From Rhizobium rhizogenes NBRC 13257 (GTDB lineage: Bacteria > Pseudomonadota > Alphaproteobacteria > Rhizobiales > Rhizobiaceae), in the NCBI RefSeq assembly GCF_000696095.1, contig NZ_BAYX01000014.1, forward strand, positions 62,001 through 126,000: 64,000 bases of DNA, given 5' to 3'. Each line of letters starts with the position of its first letter. Positions within the stretch are counted from its first letter, which is position 1. Shown in pieces: positions 63,001-64,000 of this stretch. Both the position numbers and the translations under genes were made by a program. Below the pieces are notes generated by a model, which saw only the letters and a list, made by a program, of their open reading frames with translations, searched no databases and was not told the DNA's origin.

Positions 63001-64000
63001 ATGACGGAACAAAGCGCGAAACTAACTTGGGGCGAAAAGACGGTGGATCTGCCGGTAAAATCCGGAACCATCGGCCCAAGTGTCATTGATATTGGTGCCC
63101 TTTATAAGAACACCTCCACTTTCACCTACGATCCTGGCTTCACCTCGACCGCGTCGTGCGAGTCCAGCATCACCTATATTGATGGCGACGAAGGCGTTCT
63201 GCTGCATCGCGGTTATCCGATCGACCAGCTGGCCGAACACGGCGATTTCCTCGAAGTCTGCTACCTGCTTCTCTACGGTGAACTTCCGACCGCTGCCCAG
63301 AAGAAGGATTTCGATCATCGCGTGACCATGCACACGATGGTGCATGAGCAGATGAGCCGTTTCTTCACCGGCTTCCGCCGAGACGCGCATCCGATGGCCG
63401 TCATGTGCGGCTGCGTCGGCGCTCTGTCGGCCTTCTATCACGACTCGACCGACATCACCGATCCGCACCAGCGCATGGTCGCTAGCCTGCGCATGATCGC
63501 CAAGATGCCGACGCTTGCCGCCATGGCCTACAAGTACCATATCGGCCAGCCCTTCGTTTATCCGAAGAACGATCTCGATTATGCGTCGAATTTCCTGCGC
63601 ATGTGCTTTGCCGTTCCTTGCGAGGAATATGTGGTCAATCCGGTGCTCGCTCGCGCCATGGACCGCATCTTCATCCTGCATGCCGATCACGAGCAGAATG
63701 CCTCGACCTCGACGGTCCGCCTCGCCGGCTCCTCCGGCGCCAATCCGTTCGCCTGTATCGCCGCTGGCATTGCCTGCCTCTGGGGCCCCGCCCATGGCGG
63801 CGCCAATGAGGCTGCATTGAACATGCTGACGGAAATCGGCTCGGTCGACCGCATTCCGGAATTTATCGCCCGCGCCAAGGACAAGAACGATCCGTTCCGC
63901 CTGATGGGCTTCGGCCACCGCGTTTACAAGAATTACGATCCGCGCGCCAAGATCATGCAGAAGACGGCGCACGAGGTTCTCGGCGAACTCGGCATCAAGG
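63001..64000 (+). CDS. gltA: Citrate synthase (5' part, runs out of window)
   Basis: First enzyme of the TCA cycle; 333 N-terminal residues are present of about 430. ATG 63001 has GGAGG six bases upstream. Type II features: STASCESSITYIDGDEGVLL, HRGYPIDQLAEHGDFLEVCY, the active-site histidines in ILHADHEQNAS and GPAHGGANEAAL, and the MGFGHRVYKNYDPRAKIMQK stretch near the window edge. It is divergent from comEC with 283 bases between. Confidence 0.97.
   Translation, partial: MTEQSAKLTWGEKTVDLPVKSGTIGPSVIDIGALYKNTSTFTYDPGFTSTASCESSITYIDGDEGVLLHRGYPIDQLAEHGDFLEVCYLLLYGELPTAAQKKDFDHRVTMHTMVHEQMSRFFTGFRRDAHPMAVMCGCVGALSAFYHDSTDITDPHQRMVASLRMIAKMPTLAAMAYKYHIGQPFVYPKNDLDYASNFLRMCFAVPCEEYVVNPVLARAMDRIFILHADHEQNASTSTVRLAGSSGANPFACIAAGIACLWGPAHGGANEAALNMLTEIGSVDRIPEFIARAKDKNDPFRLMGFGHRVYKNYDPRAKIMQKTAHEVLGELGIK

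Overview
The window is GC-rich chromosomal DNA from a nodulation-type alphaproteobacterium, most likely Rhizobium sensu stricto. The grounds are gene order and content: dusB-ntrB-ntrC followed by ntrY-ntrX, an hfq-hflX pair, fused ispDF, a phosphatidylcholine synthase of the rhizobial type, PdhB with its own lipoyl domain, a GAAC-N7-GAAC SOS box at lexA, and intergenic palindromes of the kind scattered through Rhizobium genomes. It reads as mainly core chromosome: no prophage, transposase, CRISPR array or rRNA was seen, and there is one tRNA gene.

Layout. 1-8.5 kb: end of recG, a secreted phytase/esterase-like protein, a lipoprotein, and the amino-sugar genes glmU-glmS with a DUF502 membrane protein. 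8.7-14.1 kb: a complete ytfQ-ytfR-ytfT-yjfF (galactofuranose-type) ABC importer with an FCD-type GntR regulator as last gene and two tandem terminators behind the binding-protein gene. 14.2-19 kb: a second complete importer of the BMP/nucleoside type. 19-23.9 kb: quinone oxidoreductase, pcs, a ubiquinone-pathway hydroxylase, an AEC transporter and ccdA. 23.9-27 kb: the least core-like part, with an AT-richer patch next to the 3' end of tRNA-Lys, small proteins and a lone GntR regulator with palindromic sites. 27-32 kb: fpr and the siroheme/sulfite reductase operon cysG-DUF2849-cysI-DUF934. 32.3-44 kb: deaminase, mazG, hflX, hfq, an aminotransferase, and the two nitrogen two-component systems. 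44.2-55.3 kb: ispDF, pncC-like, a RatA/COQ10-type protein, two tandem P-loop paralogues, lipA, stress membrane proteins, and the pyruvate dehydrogenase operon. 55.4-64 kb: ftsB-like, eno, a VOC protein with kdsA, lexA, comEC and the start of gltA.

How it fits together. Central carbon flow is well represented (eno, pdhABC-lpdA with lipA supplying the cofactor, gltA), together with envelope precursor supply (glmS/glmU, kdsA, pcs, ispDF), nitrogen control (ntrBC, ntrYX) and RNA control (hfq). The points most worth a second look are: comEC is cut by a single in-frame TAG; the ytf operon carries two strong consecutive terminators between its first and second genes; a gapless pair of P-loop paralogues sits between lipA and the RatA-type gene; a terminator-like hairpin has no known gene in front of it near 25.3 kb; and NtrX lacks the sigma-54 contact motif. 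I did not find a clear new multi-gene system. Start codons were reassigned inside several long open frames using ribosome binding sites and family length.
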